DNA of 64,000 nucleotides. Source: Phytohabitans flavus. Lineage in GTDB: Bacteria > Actinomycetota > Actinomycetes > Mycobacteriales > Micromonosporaceae. The number at the start of each line of letters is the position of its first letter. The first letter of the stretch is position 1. A program made the translations under genes and the position numbers. The notes beneath the pieces were generated by a model that saw only the letters and a program-made list of their open reading frames with translations, was not told the DNA's origin and made no database searches. The DNA lies in assembly GCF_011764545.1 (NCBI RefSeq), contig NZ_AP022870.1, positions 4,386,001 through 4,450,000 of the forward strand, written 5' to 3'. Of this stretch, positions 54,101 to 61,446 are shown piece by piece.

Positions 54101-54225
54101 CTCACCGGCGCGGCGGCCAGTACGGAGCTCACCAGCAGGACGGCGACCGCCGCGACCACCGTGAGCGGCCGACTCGGCCCTCTTGGTGCTCTCTGGCGAC
54201 CGCGCCGAGCAGGAATCAGTGGCAT
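51130..54225 (-). CDS. Secreted cupredoxin with six Ig-like repeats and a DUF1080 domain
   Basis: 1031 residues. A signal peptide covers about 1-43. Residues 60-165 are a plastocyanin/azurin-like cupredoxin with type-1 copper ligands His103 (MQHTLTF), Cys149, His154 and Met157 (YFCVIPGHGTM). About 170-735 hold six repeats of roughly 94 residues, each opening DTTxPxVxA and containing VEYxxDGxxYxxY and YRATDxAGNTS, like Ig-type or OmpL47 repeats. About 740-825 is the linker shared with the PQQ protein, and 830-1031 the DUF1080 domain ending YIGLQNHGANDIVSFRNIRI. It is the first gene of the operon. Likely role: an extracellular electron carrier held next to a 3-keto-sugar active domain. Confidence 0.92.
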   Translation of the reverse strand: MPLIPARRGRQRAPRGPSRPLTVVAAVAVLLVSSVLAAAPVSARPVDTAPAAAPQQLLAQTLTWTAGDSTQAYASVPTTAVAGPTTIVFENSRATGNTTGMQHTLTFDTGNPAYNRDVNVNILADPFDANQGRHTVDVVLTPGTYRYFCVIPGHGTMTGLLVVTGGNEDTTPPSVTAQVTGERNGDGAYVGAATVTLNATDTGSGVSKVEYAIDGGAYGTYSGPVTVNSPGNHTVSYRATDVAGNTSTPQSVAFTVVDEPDPDTTAPTVTASVTGNRDGNGAYVGTATVTLSATDTESGVSKVEYSLDGQPYAQYTAPLSVTAPGQHTVNYRATDVAGNTSAPQSVAFTVVDEPNPDTTPPTVTAQINGEPDGEGNYIGTASVVLTATDADSGVDSVQYSLDGAPYAAYTAPVVVNQPGQHSLSFRATDNAGNTSAPQSVSFTVVDASEPDTTPPTVTAGLTGQQDGTGAYVGAATVTLTAADSESGVDSVEYSVDGGAYTAYTAPVTVNTAGQHTVSYRATDNAGNTSAAQSVSFTVVTPPQDTTPPTATATVAGQRDGNGAYVGAATVTVNATDAGSGVDRVEYSLDGAPYAAYTAPVTVNQPGQHTVSYRATDKAGNTSTAQSASFTVVTAPGDTTPPTVNAAISGQLDGSWSYVGSATVTLTAADTGGSGLLRVEYALDGHGYIVYTGPVTVNTPGQHTFSYRATDRAGNVSGTGSTTFNIVESESQQPGCRVADTRATVWIGTKNSGVPNRLVSSGCWINNLIEDEKPWATAADFIAHVQEVAEHLHHRGVITNAQRNTLIRTARESGVGKPDDKQGYQPLLDRTPASFNLWEHVGAGSFRRNADGSITSQAVDGLGMLWFPVREYGDFSLKLQWRDDAPGDGRVNSGVFVRFPQVHQHPQEPRPEWVAIKYGHELQIFDRADGDMYKSGSVYGFDQVDLAGAGVTPKGTWNDYEIRVVGQHYSLFRNGVLINEFVNAPGAVFNPPRSDDPGTDGRQHASGYIGLQNHGANDIVSFRNIRIAPLTP

Positions 54226-54738
54226 GTCCGACACAACCTTTCGCGAGTCTTCTGCCGGCAGACGCCCACGGTCGACGGTTGGCGTTACGCGGGCAGCGTC
54301 AGCCGGCCCACGGTGCCAGGCCAGGCGGTGTCGCCCGCCGGCCCGCACGCGGGCAGGGGTGTCTTTGGATCGTGGGGTGGAGCTTGTCGGCGTTTGAGGC
54401 CAGCCCGGATGACTACCGGAGAGAGCCGCCCCGGGTCGGGCTGACATGTTGCGGCTAGGGCGCGCACCGTCGCGCCTACATCGACAGCAGGCTATGCCAT
54501 CGTCAAGGAGGTGCCACTCCCCCGGCTAGGACACAACCCTCGGACGCCGAGGCCACCGCGCCGCCGGCCGCCTCGATCAAACTAACGTTGTCAGACCCTA
54601 ACGGACTTGGCATTCAAATGTCTACATCTTCCGTTAGGAGTGAACGCACTTTTGTTTCTTACGGCGAAAGACCAGGCTGGCGACGTCCGTTCCGACGTGG
54701 ACACCCGATGAGGACGGACGCCGCCAGGCAACCGGGCG
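54226..54738. promoter_or_regulatory. 513-bp upstream region of the copper/PQQ operon with an inverted repeat
   Basis: No gene is apparent. The stretch 54580-54665 is far richer in A/T than the rest of the window. Within it CCTAACGGA (54597-54605) and TCCGTTAGG (54630-54638) form a perfect 9-bp inverted repeat 24 bp apart, an operator-like layout, and ACTAACGTTGTCAG lies just upstream. It sits about 370-410 bp ahead of the first start codon. Nothing recognisable is seen in 54226-54570. Confidence 0.45.
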
Positions 54739-55509
54739 CTACTGGCACGGGAAGTGGGCGAGCTCGTCGACCGCGGTCTCCAGCGACGCGTCGACGCCCT
54801 CCTCGACCATCATCACGTACGCCGGGTCGCCGGCCGCCGCGTTCCGGCGGATGCCGATCGCCGAGTCGCTGGCCCGCCGGCGGACGATCTCGATGAACGG
54901 GCCGAGCGGGCCGGTCCACCCGTACGCGTCGAGCATCACCCGCAGGCGGGCCGGGCGCTGCGCGAAGGCGGTGAAGCCCTCCACCCCCACCACGCGGCGG
55001 ACGTGCAGCGGCACCCAGGCGAAGGCCGTGAACGCCAGGTCGTACTCCCGGCTCACGGGCGAGGCGAAGTCCCAGTCGAAGAAGCCGGCCAGCCGCCCGT
55101 CCTCCCAGGCCGCGTTGTACGGCGCCGCGTCGTTGTGCCCGACGATCATGCCCGGCCGCCAGGTGCCACCCTCGCGCCAGACGGCGTCGGCGGGCGGGAC
55201 GAAGCCGGCCACGGCGTCGTGGTACTCGCGCAGCCACCCGGCCACCTCGCGGAGCGCGTCTTCGGCGTACACCCATCTCGGCCACGGCCGCCGGTCGCCG
55301 ACCACGTCGCCGGGCAGGTACGAGAGCACCTCCCGGCCCTGCTCGTCGAAGCCGAGCGCACGCGGCGCCCGGTCGAAGCCGACGGACTCAAGGTGGCGCA
55401 GCAGGGCGTGCACGGCCGGCGTCCATCGCCCGGCCGCCCGCCGCACGGTGTCACCGACCCGCACGGCGCCGCCGGTGCTGCCACCCGCCAGGCGCTCCTC
55501 CACGACCAC
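54739..55509 (-). CDS. Aminoglycoside phosphotransferase family kinase
   Basis: 256 residues from a GTG placed after GGGGGAGG. The N-lobe has RLAGGSTGGAVRVGDTV in place of a P-loop-like turn. The catalytic loop is VGHNDAAPYNAAW (HxDxxxxN type), and GFFDWDFASPVSREYDLAF is the metal-binding DxD segment. Members phosphorylate aminoglycosides, choline, homoserine or sugars; the substrate is not evident. A longer in-frame extension upstream (to 55731) is not family-like. It is not part of the operon downstream, which has its own 513-bp leader. Confidence 0.86.
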   Translation of the reverse strand: MVVEERLAGGSTGGAVRVGDTVRRAAGRWTPAVHALLRHLESVGFDRAPRALGFDEQGREVLSYLPGDVVGDRRPWPRWVYAEDALREVAGWLREYHDAVAGFVPPADAVWREGGTWRPGMIVGHNDAAPYNAAWEDGRLAGFFDWDFASPVSREYDLAFTAFAWVPLHVRRVVGVEGFTAFAQRPARLRVMLDAYGWTGPLGPFIEIVRRRASDSAIGIRRNAAAGDPAYVMMVEEGVDASLETAVDELAHFPCQ

Positions 55510-55798
55510 GTCGCCTCCCCCTGGGCTCGGCAGCCTCGCTCGCGCAAGCTCCTGAGCCCGATTGCTCGCCACTCTGTGTGTGCGGCCCGTACCACTCCGT
55601 CCGCATCCCACCAGATATTGCCCGCCACGCGCCTCCGCCGCGAGTCCCGTCCGTACGGCCGTGCATCCATCTCCGCACGCCGGGGCAGCGACACGCCGGC
55701 GCGGGCCACCGTCACGTCGAGTCGCTCTCAAGGGATCCTCGACGGCGTACCGTTGACCCCTGACGTGGACGTGAGGGTTCGATGGGTACGGGGTGTGC

Positions 55799-56182
55799 GT
55801 GAGGATCGGCGAGCTGTCCCAGGAGACCGGCGTGAGCGTGCGCGCGCTGCGCTACTACGAAGAGGAAGGTTTGATCCGGCCGGCCCGGAGTGCAAACGGC
55901 TACCGCGAGTTCGGCGACGGCGCGGTCGAGGCGGTGCGCCAGATCCGCGGCATGATCGAGAGTGGCCTGCCGACCCGGATCATCCGGGAGATCCTGCCCT
56001 ACCTCGACGGCCCGGCCGCGCTGATGCCCGAGGTGCCGTGCGCGTACATGCTCGGCGAGGTGGCGCGCCAGCGGGACCTGCTCGACCAGCGCATCCGGTC
56101 CCTCACCGGCAACCGCGACGCGCTCGACGTGTACCTGCGGGCGGCCCGCTCGGCGGCGGTGACGGCGGACACGGCGGCTTGA
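55799..56182 (+). CDS. MerR-family transcriptional regulator
   Basis: 127 residues. RIGELSQETGVSVRALRYYEEEGLIRPARSANGYREF is the MerR HTH and wing (only partly needed here). A coiled-coil region (RQRDLLDQRIRSLTGNRDAL) follows, and there is no Cys-rich metal loop, so the signal is probably organic. A GTG at 55793 is in frame, but 55799 gives the conserved MerR start. The stop codon overlaps the operator in front of the quinone oxidoreductase gene, its likely target. The 290 bp upstream hold no feature I can support. Confidence 0.9.
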   Translation: MRIGELSQETGVSVRALRYYEEEGLIRPARSANGYREFGDGAVEAVRQIRGMIESGLPTRIIREILPYLDGPAALMPEVPCAYMLGEVARQRDLLDQRIRSLTGNRDALDVYLRAARSAAVTADTAA

Positions 56183-56209
56183 CCCTCACGCAAGCGAGAG
56201 GGTTCTAGC
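56179..56209 (+). promoter_or_regulatory. MerR-type promoter with 10-bp dyad
   Basis: TTGACC (56179-56184) and TCTAGC (56204-56209) are spaced 19 bp, the long spacer typical of MerR-activated promoters. ACCCTCACGC-AA-GCGAGAGGGT (56182-56203) is a dyad with one mismatch pair lying inside that spacer. The ATG at 56218 follows so closely that the mRNA would be almost leaderless. Confidence 0.8.
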
Positions 56210-56217
56210 GTCCGCGC

Positions 56218-57210
56218 ATGACCATCCCCACCACGATGCGCGCGCTGCGGCAACCCACCTGGAACGGCCCGGCGGACATGCACCTCGCCACCGGCGTACC
56301 GGTCCCCGAGCCCGGCCCGGACGAGGTGCTGATCCGGGTCGGCGCGGCGGGCGTCAACTTCGCCGACGTCATGCGCGCCCGCGGCACGTACCACAATGGA
56401 CCCCGCCCGCCGTACCTCGCCGGCTTCGAGGCGGCGGGCGAGATCGTCGCCGTGGGCGAGGCCGTGGCCGACCGGACTCTCGGCGCCCGCGTCATCGGCA
56501 CCGGGTACGGCGCGTTCGCCGAGTACATGACCATGCCCGCTGCCGGACTCGCGCCGGTGCCACCCGGCTGGGCCGACGAGCAGGCGCTCGGCCTGGTGCT
56601 CAACTGGGCCACGGCGCTGGCCGCGCTGCGACCGCTCGGCCGCCTCACCGCCGGCGAGACCGTGCTTGTGCACGCGGCCGCGGGCGGGGTCGGCCAGGCG
56701 GCGGTACGGATGGCCCGGCACTACGGCGCCACGGTGATCGGCACCGCCTCGGCGGGCAAGCACGAGGTGGTACGCGCACTCGGCGCCGACCACGTCGTCG
56801 ACTCCCGAGCGGCCGACGTCACCGCCGAGGTGCTGCGCCTGACCGGCGGCGCAGGGGCCGACCTGGTGCTGGAGTCGGTCGGCGGCGCCACGTTCCGGGC
56901 CAGCCTCGCCGCCGCCCGCCGGGTCACCGGCCGCGTGGTGGTGTACGGCGTGGCCGGCGGCGAGGCGTCCCTCACCAACCGGGAGCTCAACTTCACCCAC
57001 CCCGTCCACGTGATCGGGCTGCACATCGGCATCCTGGCCGAACGGGCCCCCGAGGTGTTCGCCGAGCTGATGGCCGAGCTGGCCAGCCTCCGCGCCGCTG
57101 GCGTCCACACGCCCGGTCGCCCCACCGTGTACGACCTCACCCGCGGCCCCGGGGCGCTGGCGGAGCTGGCCGCCGGTACCACGGTCGGCAAGCTCGCCCT
57201 CCGGCCCTGA
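56218..57210 (+). CDS. NADPH:quinone oxidoreductase (MDR superfamily, QOR type)
   Basis: 330 residues. GroES-like N-domain (EVLIRVGAAGVNFADVMRARG) and Rossmann domain with VHAAAGGVGQAAVRMARHYGA, the AAxxGVG nucleotide motif. No zinc ligands, so it is a quinone reductase or enoyl-reductase-like enzyme rather than an alcohol dehydrogenase. The ATG directly follows the MerR-type promoter, so expression is probably induced by the MerR ligand. A hairpin follows the stop. Confidence 0.92.
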   Translation: MTIPTTMRALRQPTWNGPADMHLATGVPVPEPGPDEVLIRVGAAGVNFADVMRARGTYHNGPRPPYLAGFEAAGEIVAVGEAVADRTLGARVIGTGYGAFAEYMTMPAAGLAPVPPGWADEQALGLVLNWATALAALRPLGRLTAGETVLVHAAAGGVGQAAVRMARHYGATVIGTASAGKHEVVRALGADHVVDSRAADVTAEVLRLTGGAGADLVLESVGGATFRASLAAARRVTGRVVVYGVAGGEASLTNRELNFTHPVHVIGLHIGILAERAPEVFAELMAELASLRAAGVHTPGRPTVYDLTRGPGALAELAAGTTVGKLALRP

Positions 57211-57221
57211 GGTTTTCCGCA

Positions 57222-57239
57222 GCCGACCGGGTGGTCGGC
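57222..57239 (+). terminator. Hairpin after the quinone oxidoreductase gene
   Basis: GCCGACC-GGGT-GGTCGGC, a perfect 7-bp stem with a 4-nt loop, 12 bp after the stop. Confidence 0.6.
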
Positions 57240-57279
57240 CTCATGGTTCGCGGGGGTTGGCGTTCATAGCGTCGAAGGC

Positions 57280-57966
57280 ATGATCCCGACGTACACCGAC
57301 GTCCTTGCCCAGCAGTCCGATCCGCCGGAGGGCGGCCTTGTCGGGCTGGTCACCGACCTCGTGGAACGGCTCGGCGGCCCCGGCGCCGGCCTGGCCGTGG
57401 CGCTGGAAAACCTCTTCCCGCCGATCCCCAGCGAGGTCATCCTGCCGCTGGCCGGGTTCACCGCGAGCCAGGGCGAGATGAGCCTGTTCGGCGCGATCGC
57501 GTGGACCACGCTGGGCTCGGTCGTCGGGGCGCTCGCGCTTTACTACATCGGCGTCGCGCTGGGGCGGGACCGGATCCGGGCGATCGCGGCGAAGCTGCCA
57601 CTGGTCAAGGTCAGCGACATCGACCGCACCGAGGCCTGGTTCGCCCGGCACGGTGGCAAGGCCGTCTTCTTCGGACGGATGATCCCCATCTTCCGCAGCC
57701 TGATCTCGATACCGGCCGGCGTCGAGCGGATGGCGGTCGGGCGGTTCCTGCTGTACACCACGGCCGGCAGCCTGATCTGGAACACGGTGTTCGTGATGGC
57801 CGGCTACCTGCTCGGCGAAAACTGGCAGTCCGTCGAGTCGTACGCCGGCGTGTTCCAGAAAATCGTGATCGTCGCCTGCGCGCTGGCCGCGGCCTGGTTC
57901 GTCATCACCCGCCTGAAGCGGCGCCGGCATGCGCGCGCCGGCGCCGCGAACGGGTCAGAGGAGTAG
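57280..57966 (+). CDS. DedA family membrane protein
   Basis: 228 residues. ENLFPPIPSEVILPLAGF holds the conserved E and PxPxE residues of DedA proteins, and VFFGRMIPIFRSLISIPAG is the diagnostic FxxRxxPxxRxxxxxxAG motif. Four to five transmembrane helices, basic C-terminus. DedA proteins are lipid flippases or proton-linked transporters. The 3' end overlaps the convergent SDR by 12 bp. Confidence 0.93.
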   Translation: MIPTYTDVLAQQSDPPEGGLVGLVTDLVERLGGPGAGLAVALENLFPPIPSEVILPLAGFTASQGEMSLFGAIAWTTLGSVVGALALYYIGVALGRDRIRAIAAKLPLVKVSDIDRTEAWFARHGGKAVFFGRMIPIFRSLISIPAGVERMAVGRFLLYTTAGSLIWNTVFVMAGYLLGENWQSVESYAGVFQKIVIVACALAAAWFVITRLKRRRHARAGAANGSEE

Positions 57967-58677
57967 GCCGCCGGTGGCGCGGATGTTCTGGCCGGTGATC
58001 CAGCCGCCGTCGGGGCCGACCAGCAAAGCGACCACCGCGGCGATGTCGTCCGGCGTGCCCAGCCGGCCGAGTGCGGTCAGCAGTGGCGCCTGCACAAGGC
58101 CCTCCGGCGAGTTGACGGCGCGCAGCAGGTCGGTGTCGGTGGCGCCGGGCGAGATCGTGTTCACCGTGATGCCGCGGCCGCCCAGCTCGCGGGCGGCCAC
58201 CATCGTGAACTGCTCGAGCACCGCCTTGCTCGCCGCGTAGAGCGCGTGTCCCGTCGACGGCAGCGCCGTGTTGAGCGTGGAGATGTTGACGATGCGGCCG
58301 CCGTCGCGCATCACGGCGGCCGCCTCCCGCATCGCCAGCACCGGAAACTTCGCGTTGACCGTCATCACGTGGTCGAAGTCCTCGGCGGTGATCTCGGCGA
58401 GCGGCCGGCGCGGGTTGACGGCGGCGTTGTTGACAAGGATGTCCAGGCCACTGTCGCGCACCGGCGCGAACATCTCCTCCACCGCCCCGATCTCGGCCTG
58501 GTCCGCGCGCACGGCCACCGCGTCCGGCAGCTCGCCGGCAAGCTCCTCGGCGGCCGCCTTGCTGTCGCGGTACGTGAAGACCACGCGCGCGCCGTCGCGG
58601 GCCAGCCGCCGCACGATCGCCCGGCCGATCCCCCGCGTACCGCCGGTCACCAGCGCCGTCTTTCCGGAAAGGCTCAT
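57955..58677 (-). CDS. Short-chain dehydrogenase/reductase
   Basis: 240 residues. TGGTRGIGRAIVRRLARDGA binds NADP(H), ILVNNAAVNPR is the NNAG-type strand, and the catalytic Ser and Tyr-Lys are in NISTLNTAL and YAASKAVLEQF. VNTISPGATDTDLL and the end GQNIRATGGLLL are standard for classical SDRs such as FabG relatives. Substrate unknown. It follows the AraC gene (stop 58687) by 9 bp, on the same strand. Confidence 0.9.
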   Translation of the reverse strand: MSLSGKTALVTGGTRGIGRAIVRRLARDGARVVFTYRDSKAAAEELAGELPDAVAVRADQAEIGAVEEMFAPVRDSGLDILVNNAAVNPRRPLAEITAEDFDHVMTVNAKFPVLAMREAAAVMRDGGRIVNISTLNTALPSTGHALYAASKAVLEQFTMVAARELGGRGITVNTISPGATDTDLLRAVNSPEGLVQAPLLTALGRLGTPDDIAAVVALLVGPDGGWITGQNIRATGGLLL

Positions 58678-58686
58678 GCGCGGACG

Positions 58687-59499
58687 TTAACGGGGCGCGA
58701 GCTCCCGGTATTGAAGGAATGCGCACAGCCGCGTGGGCGTCAGCCCGGTCATCGCGCGCACCTCGCGGTTGAAGTGCGGCTGGTCCGCGTAGCCGCTGTC
58801 CACGGCCGTCGCGGGAAGGTCGCGGCCGCGGACGAGCATCGACACCGCCCGCTGAAACCGGGCCACCCGCGCGACCGTCGCCGGCGCGAGCCCCACCTGC
58901 CGCCGGAACCGCATCTCCAGGCCGCGCCGGCTCACGCCGAGATCCTCGGCGAGCGCGCCCACCCTGGGTGCGCCGGGCTCGTGGAGCCGGGCCCAGGCCC
59001 GCAGCGCCAGCCGGTCCGCGCCGGCGTCGCCGCCGTCGAGCCGCGCGGTCAGCAGGTCGTCGAGTACCGCGAACCGCGCCGGCCAGTCCGCCGCCGCGTG
59101 GAGCCGCTCGGCGAGGATTTCGCCGTCGCGCCCGAGCAGGTCGGCCAGGGGCACGGCCGCGCCGGCAAGCTCCCGCACGGGTACGCGGAGCAGCGCGCTC
59201 ACCCCGAGCGGCGTGAGCCCGACGGAGACCCCGTGACCCCACTGGGTCCGCTCGAACACGGCCGGGTCACTACGCGGCCCGGTCACCACCCGCCCGCCGG
59301 CCTCGTAGTCGACGATCATCGTGGTCGAGCTGACCGGCAGGATGCGGTGGGCCAGGGCCTCGCCGTCCCCGGAGCGGAAGCCCGCGTAGCCGAGCACGTA
59401 CGGCCGCAGCCGTCGATGTGCCCGCCCGCTGAACGTCTCGCACGGCCGGGCCTGTACTCGCGCCGGCACCGAGTGCAGCTGAGCCACGCCACCCATCAT
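58687..59499 (-). CDS. AraC family transcriptional regulator
   Basis: 270 residues. The C-terminal double HTH is seen in PRVGALAEDLGVSRRGLEMRFRRQVGLAP and AVDSGYADQPHFNREVRAMTGLTPTRL. The N-terminal 160 residues are a ligand domain of unknown specificity. The start is one of two adjacent ATGs at 59499 and 59496. It ends 9 bp before the SDR gene, so it may control and be co-transcribed with it. The esterase gene is divergent. Confidence 0.9.
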   Translation of the reverse strand: MMGGVAQLHSVPARVQARPCETFSGRAHRRLRPYVLGYAGFRSGDGEALAHRILPVSSTTMIVDYEAGGRVVTGPRSDPAVFERTQWGHGVSVGLTPLGVSALLRVPVRELAGAAVPLADLLGRDGEILAERLHAAADWPARFAVLDDLLTARLDGGDAGADRLALRAWARLHEPGAPRVGALAEDLGVSRRGLEMRFRRQVGLAPATVARVARFQRAVSMLVRGRDLPATAVDSGYADQPHFNREVRAMTGLTPTRLCAFLQYRELAPR

Positions 59500-59556
59500 G
59501 CCCCGTACCCGCGCGAACGGCGGAAATCGGCTTCCCGTTCGTGCGAGGCTGGGCGC

Positions 59557-60545
59557 ATGGACAGCCAGCTGACCCGCGACGTGCTGAAAGACCCGCTGGT
59601 GTCGCAGGAGGTGCCGTACGCGGTCCTCACCCCGCCAAGCTGGAGCCGGGACGAGCGGCTGCCGCTGGTCCTGCTGCTGCACGGCGCCAGCTCCTCGGCC
59701 GAGGTGCTCAACGTGTTCCAGCCGGTCGTGGAGAGGCTGTGGATCGAGGGTGCGCTGCCCCGCTCGGTGGTCGCCAGCGCCTCCACCCCGACGGCCGGCG
59801 GCTTCTACATCGATCACGGACCGGGCCACCAGTGGGAAAGCCTTGTCGCGAACGCGTTCCCGCAGTTGCTCGCCACCTCGTACGGCGTCGATCCCGAGCG
59901 TGTCTCGCTGCTCGGCGCGTCGATGGGCGGGTACGGCGCGCTGAAGATCGCGTTCGCCGATCCGGGGCGCTGGGAGGCGGTGGCCGCGGTGGCGCCGGCG
60001 CTGCTGCCCGCCGAGCCCGGCGCCCGCAACACGCTTGGCGTGCTCGGCGAGTTGGCCGCCGCGATGGCCGGCGCGCCGGGCAACGACGCGCTGGAGCGGC
60101 TGCGGGCCAACGCCGAGGCGGTACGGGCCAGCAGCCTGCCCATCTTCCTGCGCTGCGGCGACCGCGACGTGTTCGCGATGCACGACGGCACCGAGCGGCT
60201 GCACCGGGCGCTGTGGGACCTGGACATCGGGCACGACTACCACCTCGTGTACGGCGCGGACCACATCGGACCCGAGGGGTGGCCGCGCAGCGCGCCGCCC
60301 TGTCGTTCATCGGCGCCGCCCAGCGGGCCCGTACCGGCGACGACCTGACCGCCGCCGACCGCGAGCACGTGGCGGCCTGGGAGGCCTGGGCGGAGGCGGG
60401 CCGGCAGGGACCACCGCCGACGCTCGACACCTTCGGCCGGTCCGGACCCGCCGCCATGCGGGTGCTGCTGGCACCGCAGATCGCCGAGGCGGTACGCCAG
60501 GACCCGGCGGCACAGCGGCGGTACGGGGTACTGCCGGCCGACTGA
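59557..60545 (+). pseudogene. Esterase-like alpha/beta hydrolase, frameshifted near the C-terminus
   Basis: The first 238 or so residues read well: LPLVLLLHGASSSAEVLNVF, the nucleophile elbow LLGASMGGYGALKIAF, acid in RCGDRDVFAM and His in GADHIGPEG. At about 60275 the frame shifts; ALSFIGAAQRARTGDDLTAAD to RRYGVLPAD continue in another frame. One missing G in CCCGAGGGGTGG restores a 329-residue protein. Without it the protein ends at 60348 with an unrelated Pro/Arg tail. The catalytic residues precede the lesion. It resembles S-formylglutathione hydrolase/esterase D-type enzymes. Confidence 0.83.
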
Positions 60546-60598
60546 CCGTTGGCGGCGCTCCACTGTGGGCGGACCGGCCCGGGCGGTAGGGTCGTCGG

Positions 60599-61141
60599 AT
60601 GGCTGACGCGGTGGTCATTCCCGGCATGATGTTCGGGCCTGCGGCACCCCTGCTCATGTACACGGGCGACGTCGCCGCCCGGCGCGGCGCCCGGCTGCAC
60701 CGCCACTACTGGTCGGCGGAGCCGCCGCACCCGTCCCAGCCGCCGATCGAGCAGTGGGTCCGCGACGAGGTGAGGCCGCTGCTCGACTCGGTCGAGGGCC
60801 GGCCGTTGCTGATCGCCAAGTCCCTAGGAACCAACGCCGCCGCCCTCGCCGCCGAGCGGTCCCTGCCCGCGGTGTGGCTGACACCGCTGCTGACCATGCC
60901 GTGGGTGGCCGCCGCGCTCGGCCGGGCCACCGCGCCGTTTCTGCTGGTGGGTGGCACGGCAGACGAGCTCTGGGACGGCGACCTGGCCCGGCGCCTCACC
61001 CCGCACGTCATGGAGGTGGAGGGCGCCGACCACGGCATGTACGTGCCGGGCCCGCTCACCGACTCCATCGCGGTACTGAGCCGCGTGGTGGTCGCGGTCG
61101 ACGAGTTCCTCACCGCGACCCCCTGGCCCAGCGCCGACTGA
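60599..61141 (+). CDS. Small alpha/beta hydrolase
   Basis: 180 residues. The Ser nucleophile lies in LIAKSLGTNAAALAA, the acid in VGGTADELWDG and the His in EGADHGMYVPG. This short form lacks a lid domain, like RBBP9/YdeN-type hydrolases. The opening VVIPGMMFGPAAPLLMY gives the first strand and oxyanion loop. It ends just before the long repeat region at 61142. Confidence 0.85.
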   Translation: MADAVVIPGMMFGPAAPLLMYTGDVAARRGARLHRHYWSAEPPHPSQPPIEQWVRDEVRPLLDSVEGRPLLIAKSLGTNAAALAAERSLPAVWLTPLLTMPWVAAALGRATAPFLLVGGTADELWDGDLARRLTPHVMEVEGADHGMYVPGPLTDSIAVLSRVVVAVDEFLTATPWPSAD

Positions 61142-61210
61142 GGATCTTTCGGGGTCAGGGCGGCGGCCTCGGCCCCATGTCGCGCACAAAGGCCCAACCC
61201 CAAAGACGCT

Positions 61211-61269
61211 GAGCTACCGCGATGCCCGCCGTGGTCCAGACCGTCGCTCCCGCGGCCTCACCCTCCGCG
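61211..61269 (+). repeat. Intergenic 59-bp repeat module, copy 6
   Basis: GAGCTACCGCGATGCCCG to CACCCTCCGCG, part of long element B, between convergent genes. Confidence 0.85.
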
Positions 61270-61446
61270 GTCGGCAAGCTCACCCCTGCCGCGGTCAGCC
61301 GACCCCGACCTTAGCTGCCGGGTCCGTGCTTCGGCCCAACCTTCACCCAGCCCGGCGGTTGGGCGCAGGCCCATCCAAGACAGACAGGCGGCCCGAAGGG
61401 CCGTCCGGTTTGCTTTGATCGACGCTACAAGCGGACGCCTTCTGGC

